A stretch of 11,178 bases of DNA from Bacteroidota bacterium (GCA_024244665.1 JAAEOI010000526.1:1-11178); one strand, 5' to 3'. Shown: positions 1 to 8,114, counted from the stretch's first letter. Notes: generated by a model from the sequence alone, not told the origin. Translations and numbers: made by a program.

Positions 1-1079
1 CGTAGAAAGAGGAAGAGTACAAAAACGGCCAGCAGGATTCCGAAAATCAGGCTGTCGCTTACCTCCCCGATTGCCGAAGAGATATAATTACCCTGATCCT
101 CCACTATGGTAAAGCTGAATCCGGGCAGTACTCTCTCCATATCCTCCAGGGCCAGCTTTAGTTCATCCACTGCTTTGACGGTATTGAAGCGCATCTCCTT
201 ATAGATGCTGAGCCCCACACAGGCCTCACCGTTGAAAAGGATTGCATTCTCCTGTTCCTTAAGGTTATAGCTGACCATGGCTACATCACGCAGGAGTACC
301 GGAATCCTCGTTGCAGATCCTTCGGCCGCAGGTCCCATCTTCACAATAATCTCCTCCAGGTCGCGTATCTCCTCCAGTTCACTGATCCCTCTCACGATAT
401 AACGTTTTCCAAGCTCCACGATGGAACCGCCGGAAATGTTCTGGTTGTAGCTCTGGATTTTTGCCGTAAGAGTTGAAATGTCAATATTAAATGAATTAAG
501 CAGGTAATCATTAGTTTCCACCAGAACCTCAAGCTCTTCTGCTCCGTCAACTTCAACATCGGCAATCCCTTCCAGCCGGATCAGTTCATTGCGTACATAA
601 TTCTCCGCAGTTTTTCTCAACTCGTTCAGGTCATTTGTTTCGCTGTGGTGAAAGGCCACCAGCATCACGGGCTTGGAGTTGGGATCATACTGGGTAATGT
701 TGATCTCCTCCAGGTCATCATCCTGGTTAAACGTTGAGAGTGATTTGGAGAGGTCCAGGAAGGCCTCATTCATATCCTTCTCCCAGGTGTACTCCACTTC
801 GATCAGTGCCACCCCTACCCTGGAAGTGGATGAGACATTCACGACCCCGCTCTGCCTGATGGCCATGGATTCCACGTGATCGACAAATTTCTCCTCCATC
901 TCCTCAGGGGGGCGTTCGCCGGAAACCAGCTCAATATAGAGCCTGGGGCTGTGAAGGTTGGGAAACAGATCAATCCCCAGCTTGTCGAAGGAGATGAATC
1001 CCAGCAACAGTGTGGCAAGAATGATCATACTTACCGAAACCGGGTAGTTGACCGAAAATCTGGTGATGGCTTTTAACAT
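1..1079 (-). CDS. RND (AcrB/HAE1-type) efflux pump, N-terminal part, cut by left edge
   Basis: Inner-membrane subunit of a tripartite RND efflux pump, which uses the proton gradient to drive substrates through a periplasmic adaptor and a TolC channel. The ATG at 1079 opens about 359 codons that run off the window; a full pump is about 1000-1050 residues, so roughly a third is present. It begins MLKAITRFSVNYPVSVSMI, followed by TM1 (about residues 12-30) and the typical GIDLFPN turn. Then comes periplasmic porter-domain sequence with ERPPEEMEEKFVDHVE, the counterpart of the GASPEEVE region in this family. The visible part ends in the second membrane helix at LLAVFVLFLFLR, the usual RND TM2 ending. 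The proton-relay residues of TM4 and TM10 lie outside the window, so activity cannot be judged. It starts 22 bp after the adaptor gene and is last in the visible operon. Substrate cannot be told; HAE1-like is more likely than a heavy-metal CusA type, with moderate certainty. Confidence 0.93.
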   Translation of the reverse strand, partial: MLKAITRFSVNYPVSVSMIILATLLLGFISFDKLGIDLFPNLHSPRLYIELVSGERPPEEMEEKFVDHVESMAIRQSGVVNVSSTSRVGVALIEVEYTWEKDMNEAFLDLSKSLSTFNQDDDLEEINITQYDPNSKPVMLVAFHHSETNDLNELRKTAENYVRNELIRLEGIADVEVDGAEELEVLVETNDYLLNSFNIDISTLTAKIQSYNQNISGGSIVELGKRYIVRGISELEEIRDLEEIIVKMGPAAEGSATRIPVLLRDVAMVSYNLKEQENAILFNGEACVGLSIYKEMRFNTVKAVDELKLALEDMERVLPGFSFTIVEDQGNYISSAIGEVSDSLIFGILLAVFVLFLFL

Positions 1080-1101
1080 GGCAATGCTCTTGCTATTTAT
1101 T

Positions 1102-2163
1102 CTACCTTAGGATCTTTACCCTACTCTGGTCCCGTAGGGTTTCAAATCCGGAATTAACGATACTCTCCCCTTTCAGCAGGCCCATTTTCACCTCCACGCT
1201 CTTCACGTTTTGCAGTCCGGTCGTGATAACCCTTTCACTGGCCACTCCCTGGTCTACCACGTAAACGATCTGGTCCCGGTTCCGGCTCAGGATGATATCC
1301 TTGGGGATAACAATAACCTCCTCAGCGCTGTTTACCACCAGGTCGGCCTTAACAAACATACCCGGAAGAAGGATCTGCTCCTGGTTATCCACCTCCACAA
1401 AACACTTGAAGGTGCGGGCCTCTGCATCAATGGAGGGTGAAATCTGTGTGATGGTTCCCAGCAGGGTGTCTGCGACGGTGGTGTAGCTGGTTATGTATAC
1501 CTTATATCCCCTCTCTATGTTCCTGAAATACTTCTCGGGAAGATTGGCTTCCAGGTAGAGCCTGTTGAAATTGATCACATTGACCACTTCTGTATTGGCG
1601 GCAACCCTGGTGCCATTGGTATAGTAAGGAAGATCGGTGATCACACCCGAGAAGGGAGTTTCAATGGTCATTTTTTCCAGGTTGAGCCTGCTGCTCTCCA
1701 TATCATACTCAGTATCAATCAGGGAAATCTCTGCATTTTTCAGATCCCTGAGTGTCACTCCCCCCTTCTCAAAGAGTGCCTTTTGCTTTTCGTACTCCAG
1801 CTCCGAGATCTCCTTGCCCACCTCTTTGGATCTGATCCTCAGACTGTTTACATACTCCTCATCCTCCAGTTTGATTATGGTTGCTCCGGCTTTAACATAA
1901 TCACCAAGGGCATAGGGTTTCCCGGTGGCCGGGTTATGCTGAAGCCTGTACTCCCCGCCTATCTCAGAACTGAGAGTTACATCCTTAAGCGGGTAGACCG
2001 AGCCGGTGGTGCTTACGAACTCTTCGATGGATGAAGTGGCCGCTTCGATCACTCCCACCGGTACTTCAATGGTGGTATTGACCTCGGTACTGTCCTGGTT
2101 GCAGGAGCTCAGCAGCAGGGCCAGGGCCGAAAATGTGACTATTGCAATTCGGATCTGTTTCAT
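1102..2163 (-). CDS. RND periplasmic adaptor (membrane fusion protein), lipoprotein
   Basis: AcrA/HlyD-like adaptor that bridges the RND pump and the TolC channel in the periplasm. The start chosen is the ATG at 2163 because it gives a compact lipoprotein signal, MKQIRIAIVTFSALALLLSSC, with lipobox LSSC and lipidated Cys21. An in-frame ATG at 2196 would add 11 residues (MKMKTNRYSTD) and overlap the channel gene by 20 bp; it cannot be excluded. Numbered from 2163, the first lipoyl half is about residues 50-100, a short alpha-hairpin about 102-162 (ELEYEKQKALFEKGGVT, then SRLNLEKMTIETPFSGVI), and the second lipoyl half about 165-199. A beta-barrel (NRLYLEANLPEKYF to LLPGMFVKADL) and a membrane-proximal domain (VIVIPKDIIL to the C-terminus) follow. 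The hairpin is shorter than in E. coli AcrA. It lies between the TolC-like gene and the RND gene in the same operon. Family assignment is firm; substrate is unknown. Confidence 0.93.
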   Translation of the reverse strand: MKQIRIAIVTFSALALLLSSCNQDSTEVNTTIEVPVGVIEAATSSIEEFVSTTGSVYPLKDVTLSSEIGGEYRLQHNPATGKPYALGDYVKAGATIIKLEDEEYVNSLRIRSKEVGKEISELEYEKQKALFEKGGVTLRDLKNAEISLIDTEYDMESSRLNLEKMTIETPFSGVITDLPYYTNGTRVAANTEVVNVINFNRLYLEANLPEKYFRNIERGYKVYITSYTTVADTLLGTITQISPSIDAEARTFKCFVEVDNQEQILLPGMFVKADLVVNSAEEVIVIPKDIILSRNRDQIVYVVDQGVASERVITTGLQNVKSVEVKMGLLKGESIVNSGFETLRDQSRVKILR

Positions 2164-2176
2164 ATCAGTGCTATAT

Positions 2177-3673
2177 CTATTTGTTTTCATCTTCATAAGT
2201 TTTCAGCTCTTCAGGAATGACAGGAATCTGTTTTTCAAAATCGTACAGGGTCTGTATCTTCAGGTTGAGCAATTCAATCTTATAATTGATAATGGCATTG
2301 GTATGTGCCATTTTTGATTCTGACAGCTGGTTCTGGTACATACCCAGGTCCATGCTGGTCAGGTCGCCATTCCGGTAACGTTCCATGTTGATGTCATAGG
2401 CCAGTTCGGCATTTTCAACGGTTTTCTGCTGAATTCCGATCTGCATCTCCAGGTTCTTCAGGCTCCGGACCACTGACCTGATGTTCATCAGGATATCCTT
2501 TTGTTCAACCTCATAGCTGATCTGGGTGCTCTGCAGGCTTGCCTCGGCAGCCTTGATGGTAGACTTCCTTTCCCCCCAGTCAAAGAGAGGGATATTCAGC
2601 GTAAGGCCTATGGCCGGTGTATTGGTTGGAGTCTCAAACAGGTTGGAAAACTGTTCATCGTTCCCCTGCACCCCGAATGAAGCAGTAACGGAACCGGCAA
2701 ATTCGTTGGTGGATTTGGCCACAATAAGATCGAAGTTGGCATTTTCCAGGTCAATTTCCCGCTCCCGTAGTTCCATCCTGTTCTCCAGGGCATGTGAAAC
2801 AGCCAGTTCCTGGTTCACTGGTACGGTGTCGGCAATGATCTCTGCTGCAACCAGGAGCCCGGTGTCCAGGGGCATCCCGATCAAAACCTTGAACTGGTCC
2901 ATGCTGTTGGCCAGGGTCAGCTCAGAATTAAAAACCCCGGAATGACTGGTGGCCAGGTTGACCTCGGCCTGGTACAATTCCTCAAGGGCCAGCAGTCCGC
3001 CTTCCACCTTGTTCTTGATAATATCGTAGCTCTCTTCATTGTTTTTCAGGTCCTCCCTTGCAATCTCAAGGCTCATCTGGTAGGAGTAGACTGAATAAAA
3101 CTCCCGGGCCACATTACGTTCAAGATTCAGTTGCATGAGCAGGTAGCGAATAAGTGAGGCTTCATAATCAAGCTCCAGCTTTTCGGTCTCCATCCGTGTT
3201 CTGTTATACGTGAATATGGGCTGGGTAAACTGCAAATAGAGGCGGTTATTGAAGGTTTTGGAGAGTGGATCAGCCGCAAAAGCTGACTCAGAAAAACTGT
3301 AGTCATAGGAGAAGCGGTTCACCAGTGTCAGTTCCCCGTCGGTGGGCAGGATCCGTTGATTGATAGCAAAGGTACCCCCGGAGGATGCAGACTCGTTAAG
3401 GAACCACTCACCGGTCTGGGAGTCGAAACGGTTGGTCTTTTCATACTCAAAAGGGTTCAATGAAATGGAGAATTGTGATTTCAGCCTGGCCCTCTGGGCA
3501 TTCAGCCTCTCCTGGCTCCTCACCAGTGAAAGCTCTGTTTGCTTCATGTCGGGACTGTTCTCCACGGCAAACTCCATGGAGCGGTCAATGGTCAGCAGTG
3601 CCTGCCCCTGCAGTGCTGTTCCTGCTATTGCGATACCCCCCGCCAGGAGCATCACCCTTTTTAATTTACTCAT
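2177..3673 (-). CDS. TolC-like outer-membrane efflux channel (OEP family)
   Basis: Outer-membrane exit duct for the adjacent pump(s). It is 498 residues, the usual length for TolC/OprM relatives. A signal peptide occupies about residues 1-25 (SKLKR, then a hydrophobic core AGGIAIAGTALQGQA), and the mature part begins LTIDRSMEFAVENSPDM, the usual OEP opening helix. Two outer-membrane-efflux repeats are visible, each a strand region followed by long helices: roughly residues 30-250, with strands near FAINQRILPTDGELTL and LYLQFTQPIFTYNR, and roughly 280-480, with FGVQGND and the characteristic IGLTLNIPLFDWGERK. The helical stretches are rich in E, N, Q and S, as in the TolC tunnel. The ATG at 3673 lies 31 bp after the ABC fusion gene, and the adaptor follows immediately. 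It may serve the RND pump, the ABC transporter, or both. There is no N-terminal lipobox, so it is TolC-like rather than an OprM lipoprotein. Confidence 0.93.
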   Translation of the reverse strand: MSKLKRVMLLAGGIAIAGTALQGQALLTIDRSMEFAVENSPDMKQTELSLVRSQERLNAQRARLKSQFSISLNPFEYEKTNRFDSQTGEWFLNESASSGGTFAINQRILPTDGELTLVNRFSYDYSFSESAFAADPLSKTFNNRLYLQFTQPIFTYNRTRMETEKLELDYEASLIRYLLMQLNLERNVAREFYSVYSYQMSLEIAREDLKNNEESYDIIKNKVEGGLLALEELYQAEVNLATSHSGVFNSELTLANSMDQFKVLIGMPLDTGLLVAAEIIADTVPVNQELAVSHALENRMELREREIDLENANFDLIVAKSTNEFAGSVTASFGVQGNDEQFSNLFETPTNTPAIGLTLNIPLFDWGERKSTIKAAEASLQSTQISYEVEQKDILMNIRSVVRSLKNLEMQIGIQQKTVENAELAYDINMERYRNGDLTSMDLGMYQNQLSESKMAHTNAIINYKIELLNLKIQTLYDFEKQIPVIPEELKTYEDENK

Positions 3674-3716
3674 CCTGAAATATTTTATCCCATTTACTTT
3701 TTACTTACTTCCTTAC
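3674..3716 (-). repeat. GTAA-rich spacer after the ABC/M1 fusion gene
   Basis: The stop codon of the fusion gene and the 31-bp spacer before the channel gene contain four GTAA units on the minus strand, at 3716-3713, 3708-3705, 3704-3701 and 3697-3694. One of them spans the TAA stop. The same word makes up the regular 8-bp tandem repeat after the Spy-like gene at 8634-8665. Here the spacing is irregular (8, 4 and 7 bp), so this may be only low-complexity drift. No hairpin is evident, which fits continued transcription into the channel gene. Confidence 0.35.
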
Positions 3717-6700
3717 CCACTTAACCGCATCTGCAATCACCCTCCTGCCATCGGTCTCGTTGCTGAGCTGCACCTTTACTGAATCGGCCGGTAAATGAAA
3801 GGAGCCCAGTCTGTTCCACCCATCCTCAGGCTTGTTCAGCTCATAAACCAAATCTTCGCTCCCATGACTTGAGGAGATGGTGTAGTGGTAATCCGTCCCC
3901 TTATCGGCAAACTCGGGTTTCCCTCCCCGTCCCTTTCCGTGACCCTGCTGGCCTCCTCCCTGACCCCTCCCGGAAGGGCGCTTATACATGGCGGATACAG
4001 GGATGTATACATAAAGCTCATAGAATCCTTTTTCAGGAAGTCTGGTACTCCAGGATACATAGTTAGTTCCATCACCACTCCGGATGGCCATGGCTGAACG
4101 CACAGTCTCGCCATAGTAAGCTGAGTGAGCCACGGGTGTCCACATGCTGGGTGCCCACCACTCATTCAATCCCTTGTAAATCAGCCTGTCTTCCTTTACC
4201 GTTTTCCTTGAGTCAATGTACTGCTTCAGTTTACTCTCCCGGGAGATAGAGAAATTGTAAAAACCATCATCTTCATTATCCACCACATACTCATCTGCAA
4301 AACTGAAACTTACAGCCTGATCACTGATCCGCTCATATTCCTCCATATTGACGTTTTCCACCTCGGTGGCTGAGCGGAGAAAGTTATTGTAGCTCGAGGG
4401 TATATTACCGGATATCAAAGTATTTATAGTCATCATCATGGGCCGGTCATAGAGCACCACCTGCACATCTTTTGTCTGGCCGGCATCCACTTCATAGAGC
4501 CTTTTCTCCTCGTTCATACCTCCTGGCCCTCCAAAGCCACCCTGCCCCATAATCCGGAAGTTGAAATCGACCATTCCACGGGCTTTCCCCACATTGCTAA
4601 TTTTGTACTTCACCAGGAAGACATCCCCAATATCATCACGCGTCTGCAGGTAATCCGGATCAGAAATCAGGAAAGTTGGCATCTCCCCGCCCGAATTGAT
4701 CACCTCCAGGTATGGGGCAATCTCTACCTCGAACTCTTCAAAGAAATCTTTTGAGAACTGCTCAAAGGTGATCTCAGAAAAAGCATGGTCCTCCAGGTAA
4801 TAGTAAAAGAAATAGTCGAAATCGCCCATGCCCACCTTATTCTTCAGGGCAGAGATAATAAAGCTGCCGGTCTGGTTGATCAGGGAAGAGGTTAGTTCTG
4901 TATCCCAGCGGGCAAACAGTTGGATCATACTCTTTCTGCTCAACAGCAGATTGGCCCTTTCCTTATCGGTGATACCTCCCATGAAACCATCACGGGGCGA
5001 AACATCGAAGCCCTCCTTCAGGTATATTTCAAGCATGGAGTTAAACACCGGGTATTCCCTGGAGCTGATTCCGGTGACATAGCTGTAGTAAAGGGGGAAT
5101 ACACAATAGGGATTCTTATTGTATCTGATGTCACCCTGGAACCTGATCAGATCTTCCCCCCGTCCCCCTCTGCCTCCACTGCTCCTGGCTTCGGAACGGA
5201 AGAAGGTATTTTGCAGTAAGCGTTTAAGAAGATCTGTCTCAACTTCGCGCGGGCTCCTGCTATTATCATCATTGCGGCCATGGCGCTCCTCCCTCTTTTT
5301 GTACCTTTCAAAATCCAGGGTGCTGATCCCTGCCCCCTTTTCCGGCAAAAGGATCATCTCGGGAAGAATGTTTTCAACAGTCTGTATATAAGGCCTTTCA
5401 TATGCATGATACTGGATCGGAGCCTCCACCAGGTTTATGCGTTCAAAGGCATAGTAGAGATCCACATCCAGTTCATAATCATTTTTAGCCTCCGTGATAA
5501 GGGCTTTGATTGTATCCTGGATATTGGTGAAATATCCTGAAAAATAGTCATGATCAGGATCCAGGTAGAGGTTGTACTCAAGTCCCTCTATCACTATGCT
5601 CCTTTTTTCAAGGGGTGCAATAACAAGAGGAAAGGCATTCAGATCATGCTCTGGTGTAAAATGGATCCCCTCCTCGTCTTCGGAAACACTGCCGGGTGCG
5701 ATGGCAGTCAGGGAAGTATCACATTTAACGGTCAGACTATAGCGGCTGAAGTCCTGTTCCCTGGGCTGGAAGTTCTTCAGGTTAAATCCTACTCCCGATA
5801 CCGGGTACCAGTTGAGCTCCGGGGTCAGAAGCATGTAGTCGGGGTGAATAATCCCGGATTTCTTATCTAAGGGGGCTACCATGATCCGTTTTGTGGCATC
5901 CATCTGCTTACGGGGGATATCAAGGTAGGCCACCGCTTCCTCAGGTGTTCCGGAGTAATGGATGGTCAGGCTGGTTCTCCTGCCGGGTTCCAGTGCCTGG
6001 GAGGGAAAGACCATAAGAAGCTGCTCTTCCCGGCTGTATTTAACTTCTCCTCTTCTGCTGCTTATGCTGTCAATTGAAAAACCAGGATTCAGGGAGAAGA
6101 GCAGGGTATCCAGGGCCTGGCTGTTTTGATTCTGAATCCGCAGGCTGGAACTAAGTTCCAGTGACATGCCCTTCTTTGTGAGGGTGAGCTCATTGGAAAT
6201 CACATCCGCTCCCGGTAAATCCGCATACATATTGTTCAGTTCCAGGTACCTCTCCCGGTCAGCCTCCCCGTCAGTGTATGTATTGTAGTACAGGATCCCG
6301 GCAAAGAGCCCCCCTGAAATGAAAACTACAAATCCAAGCAGGTTGATCCTATTCCAGCGCCCGGTCTGCGGCAGACGGTTCAGGAATCGGATGGTTGCAA
6401 AGATGAATCCCGTTCCAAGAAGCAGATAGGCAAGCCTGTGAAGCAGGATCAGGCGTGGACTGGCAAATCCGATGAAATCTGAGTAGACCATCGGCAGGTT
6501 AAAAGCCATATAATCCAGTATCCCGTACAATTTATCCTGAAAGTAAAAGAGGGTCAGCCCGATATATCCCAGCAGCACAAGAAAGGTAACCGCCTGGTTT
6601 TTAAAGAGGATCATCATGAAAAAGGATAGTCCCAGGATAAATACCAGTGTGGGAATGGAGATCAGTAAGGGATAGTAGAGATAAGCCACCCATGCTACCG

Positions 6701-7115
6701 GGACATCCTTCCGGATAAGGTTGAATACCAGGGTCATGATCAGCGCCATCAGGACAAGTCCGATGAAAAGCACCAGGATACCTACTGTTTTCCCCACGAC
6801 GTACTCTCCATTAGTAATAGGCCTTGCATAGATTACCTCGGTGGTATCCAGTTTCTTGTCTCGTTTCAGGAAGTCGGAGGCCAGAAAGACGGCAATGATT
6901 GCCTGGGCCACATTTATAAAGAGCACATTCATGTAGGGGAGGTTGGCTGCGATGGCCCTGAATGTCCAGTGTGCATCCGGATGCCCCCCGAAGAATCCCA
7001 TGTTGGTTCCAAAGAGGATCAACAGGGCCAGGATCGCGAATATCCTGAAGAACCAGCTTCTGAAGAGGGTTTTACTCTCATAGGTGGCCACATTCCATAT
7101 GTTGATCAGCTTCAT
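3705..7115 (-). CDS. ABC-2 permease fused to degenerate M1-peptidase-like and golvesin-like periplasmic domains
   Basis: Membrane subunit of an ABC transporter with a very large extracytoplasmic part, 1136 residues in all. Residues 1-280 are an ABC-2 type permease with about seven hydrophobic segments (near 21-41, 61-81, 109-132, 142-171, 174-195, 223-245 and 258-277). An odd number places the rest in the periplasm. Residues about 300-800 resemble the M1 aminopeptidase layout: a beta-rich N-terminal domain, a degenerate substrate-loop-like region (ENILPEMILLPEKGAG, 581-596), then YLKEGF (698-703), like the WLNEGF containing the third zinc ligand. No HExxH occurs anywhere. If Glu701 is aligned with the third ligand, the HExxH position reads SYVTG (678-682), so catalysis is unlikely. 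The last ~100 residues (GFYELYVYIP, DGWNRLGSFHLPA, ADAVKWV) look like a golvesin/Xly carbohydrate-binding-like domain. Glycine/arginine-rich patches lie at about 645-654, 856-866 and 1047-1066. The start overlaps the ATPase stop as ATGA. Permease call is firm; the dead-peptidase and C-terminal domain calls are from motif reading. Confidence 0.9.
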   Translation of the reverse strand: MKLINIWNVATYESKTLFRSWFFRIFAILALLILFGTNMGFFGGHPDAHWTFRAIAANLPYMNVLFINVAQAIIAVFLASDFLKRDKKLDTTEVIYARPITNGEYVVGKTVGILVLFIGLVLMALIMTLVFNLIRKDVPVAWVAYLYYPLLISIPTLVFILGLSFFMMILFKNQAVTFLVLLGYIGLTLFYFQDKLYGILDYMAFNLPMVYSDFIGFASPRLILLHRLAYLLLGTGFIFATIRFLNRLPQTGRWNRINLLGFVVFISGGLFAGILYYNTYTDGEADRERYLELNNMYADLPGADVISNELTLTKKGMSLELSSSLRIQNQNSQALDTLLFSLNPGFSIDSISSRRGEVKYSREEQLLMVFPSQALEPGRRTSLTIHYSGTPEEAVAYLDIPRKQMDATKRIMVAPLDKKSGIIHPDYMLLTPELNWYPVSGVGFNLKNFQPREQDFSRYSLTVKCDTSLTAIAPGSVSEDEEGIHFTPEHDLNAFPLVIAPLEKRSIVIEGLEYNLYLDPDHDYFSGYFTNIQDTIKALITEAKNDYELDVDLYYAFERINLVEAPIQYHAYERPYIQTVENILPEMILLPEKGAGISTLDFERYKKREERHGRNDDNSRSPREVETDLLKRLLQNTFFRSEARSSGGRGGRGEDLIRFQGDIRYNKNPYCVFPLYYSYVTGISSREYPVFNSMLEIYLKEGFDVSPRDGFMGGITDKERANLLLSRKSMIQLFARWDTELTSSLINQTGSFIISALKNKVGMGDFDYFFYYYLEDHAFSEITFEQFSKDFFEEFEVEIAPYLEVINSGGEMPTFLISDPDYLQTRDDIGDVFLVKYKISNVGKARGMVDFNFRIMGQGGFGGPGGMNEEKRLYEVDAGQTKDVQVVLYDRPMMMTINTLISGNIPSSYNNFLRSATEVENVNMEEYERISDQAVSFSFADEYVVDNEDDGFYNFSISRESKLKQYIDSRKTVKEDRLIYKGLNEWWAPSMWTPVAHSAYYGETVRSAMAIRSGDGTNYVSWSTRLPEKGFYELYVYIPVSAMYKRPSGRGQGGGQQGHGKGRGGKPEFADKGTDYHYTISSSHGSEDLVYELNKPEDGWNRLGSFHLPADSVKVQLSNETDGRRVIADAVKWVRK

Positions 7116-8005
7116 TTCAGGTTCCAGTATTCAAGTTCATTATCCATGTAATGGACATAAGCATGCTCCAGGTTCGGCTCAACACTCACGGCCTCAATTC
7201 CCTCCGGCTTCTTGCCCACAAACTGCACCTCCCAGCCTCCACCGGAAGGAATGGTCGAAATAATGGGGACCTCAGATTTCAAAGTCTCATATTGTTCAGG
7301 GGTGATCTCAGCCCGCCAGACACAATTTTTTGCCTGGGCCACCAGCCTGTCAGGTGTACCCTGGTAGATCATCGAACCTTCGTTGAGCAAGGCCATTTGG
7401 TTACAGGTACTTGAAATATCCCCCACAATGTGTGTAGAAAGAATGATGATGGTATCGGAATGGCCCAGGTCCGACAACAGGTTGCGGAAGCGGATCCTCT
7501 CCTCGGGATCGAGCCCGGTGGTGGGTTCATCAACGATGATTATGGAAGGGTGCGCAATCAGGGCCTGTGCAATACCCAGTCTCCTTTTCATCCCGCCGGA
7601 TAACTTATTGGCCATCCGCTCCCTGAACTCAAAGAGCCCCACACTCTCCAACATCTCATCCACCCGTTCCAGCCTCTCTCGTCTTGAGTTCATACCTGCC
7701 AGGCGTGCCGCATAATCCAGGAATTCCCACGATTTCAATTTGGCAAAAAAACGAAAATCCTGGGGTAGGTAGCCAACCATTTTCCGGATCTCCTTCCTGT
7801 GGTTTGTAATCTCCTTTCCATCCACAAACACCTGTCCAGAGGAGGGCTGCATCAGTGTGACAAGGATCCTTATGAGTGTGGATTTCCCTGCCCCGTTGGG
7901 TCCCAGGAGTCCGAACATCCCATTTGTGATGGTCAGGTTTATGTCGTCAAGCGCCTTAAATCCTCCGGGGTAGGTCTTAGTCAGATTATTGATCTCAATT
8001 TGCAA
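7112..8005 (-). CDS. ABC transporter ATP-binding protein
   Basis: Cytoplasmic ATPase that powers the permease encoded directly downstream. In 297 residues it has Walker A GPNGAGKST (35-43), Q-loop Gln82 (YLPQDF), signature LSGGMKRR (135-142), Walker B IIIVDEP (155-161) with D-loop GLDPEE, and switch His192 (STHIVGD). All are intact, so it should hydrolyse ATP. About 95 residues follow the ATPase core, ending YVHYMDNELEYWNLK, an extension common in ABC-2 drug/lipid-type ATPases. The start is TTG at 8005: an in-frame TAA lies only five codons upstream and the next in-frame ATG (residue 30) would delete the N-terminal strand. The stop overlaps the permease start by 4 nt (ATGA), which indicates translational coupling. 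It is the first gene of the leftward operon. The substrate cannot be inferred from the ATPase. Confidence 0.95.
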   Translation of the reverse strand: MQIEINNLTKTYPGGFKALDDINLTITNGMFGLLGPNGAGKSTLIRILVTLMQPSSGQVFVDGKEITNHRKEIRKMVGYLPQDFRFFAKLKSWEFLDYAARLAGMNSRRERLERVDEMLESVGLFEFRERMANKLSGGMKRRLGIAQALIAHPSIIIVDEPTTGLDPEERIRFRNLLSDLGHSDTIIILSTHIVGDISSTCNQMALLNEGSMIYQGTPDRLVAQAKNCVWRAEITPEQYETLKSEVPIISTIPSGGGWEVQFVGKKPEGIEAVSVEPNLEHAYVHYMDNELEYWNLK

Positions 8006-8062
8006 GGGATTGCGTGTTTATGGGTGTTTGTTGAGTTTTGACTCTTAAGACGCAGATAGGTT

Positions 8063-8073
8063 TAACCGGGTTA
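8063..8073. promoter_or_regulatory. 11-bp palindrome TAACC-G-GGTTA, candidate operator
   Basis: A perfect inverted repeat with 5-bp arms around a single G sits at the transcription start predicted from the TATATTTG element. Related half-sites recur nearby: TTAAACC at 8098-8104 and GGTTAAAC at 8132-8139, the latter an exact inverted match of GTTTAACC at 8060-8067. Such spacing within a divergent promoter region could bind a regulator, but no regulator gene is in the window and the motif is short. Confidence 0.25.
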
Positions 8074-8076
8074 CAA

Positions 8077-8084
8077 CAAATATA
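8077..8084 (-). promoter_or_regulatory. Candidate Bacteroidetes -7 promoter element for the efflux operon
   Basis: The minus strand reads TATATTTG here, an exact match to the Bacteroidetes sigma-ABfr -7 consensus TAnnTTTG. It would place transcription start near 8070 and leave a leader of about 65 nt before the TTG start at 8005. The expected -33 TTTG is not clear; the region about 20 bp upstream reads AAAATGG. The orientation and position fit the first gene of the operon, but AT-rich sequence makes a chance match possible. Confidence 0.4.
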
Positions 8085-8085
8085 T

Positions 8086-8114
8086 TTTTATTGTAAATTA
8101 AACCATTTTATTGT
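8086..8114 (+). repeat. Two TTTTATTGT direct repeats, 20 bp apart
   Basis: Identical 9-mers lie at 8086-8094 and 8106-8114, start to start exactly 20 bp, or about two helical turns, so both would face the same side of the DNA. They lie between the two divergent genes, just upstream of the candidate -7 element for the leftward operon. They could be regulator sites or core elements of the rightward promoter; the composition is AT-rich, so chance is a real alternative. Confidence 0.3.

Noticed and set aside
2526..2945. Plus-strand 139-codon open frame opposite the TolC-like gene
   Set aside because: It is antisense to a clear coding region, has no recognisable domain and shadows the codon pattern of the real gene.
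3360..3782. Plus-strand 140-codon open frame over the TolC-like gene start
   Set aside because: It runs antisense across two real genes and their spacer; no signal, domain or ribosome-binding context supports it.
5100..5700. Active M1 aminopeptidase in the ABC fusion
   Set aside because: No HExxH motif exists in the protein and the expected position has no metal ligands, so it is described as degenerate.
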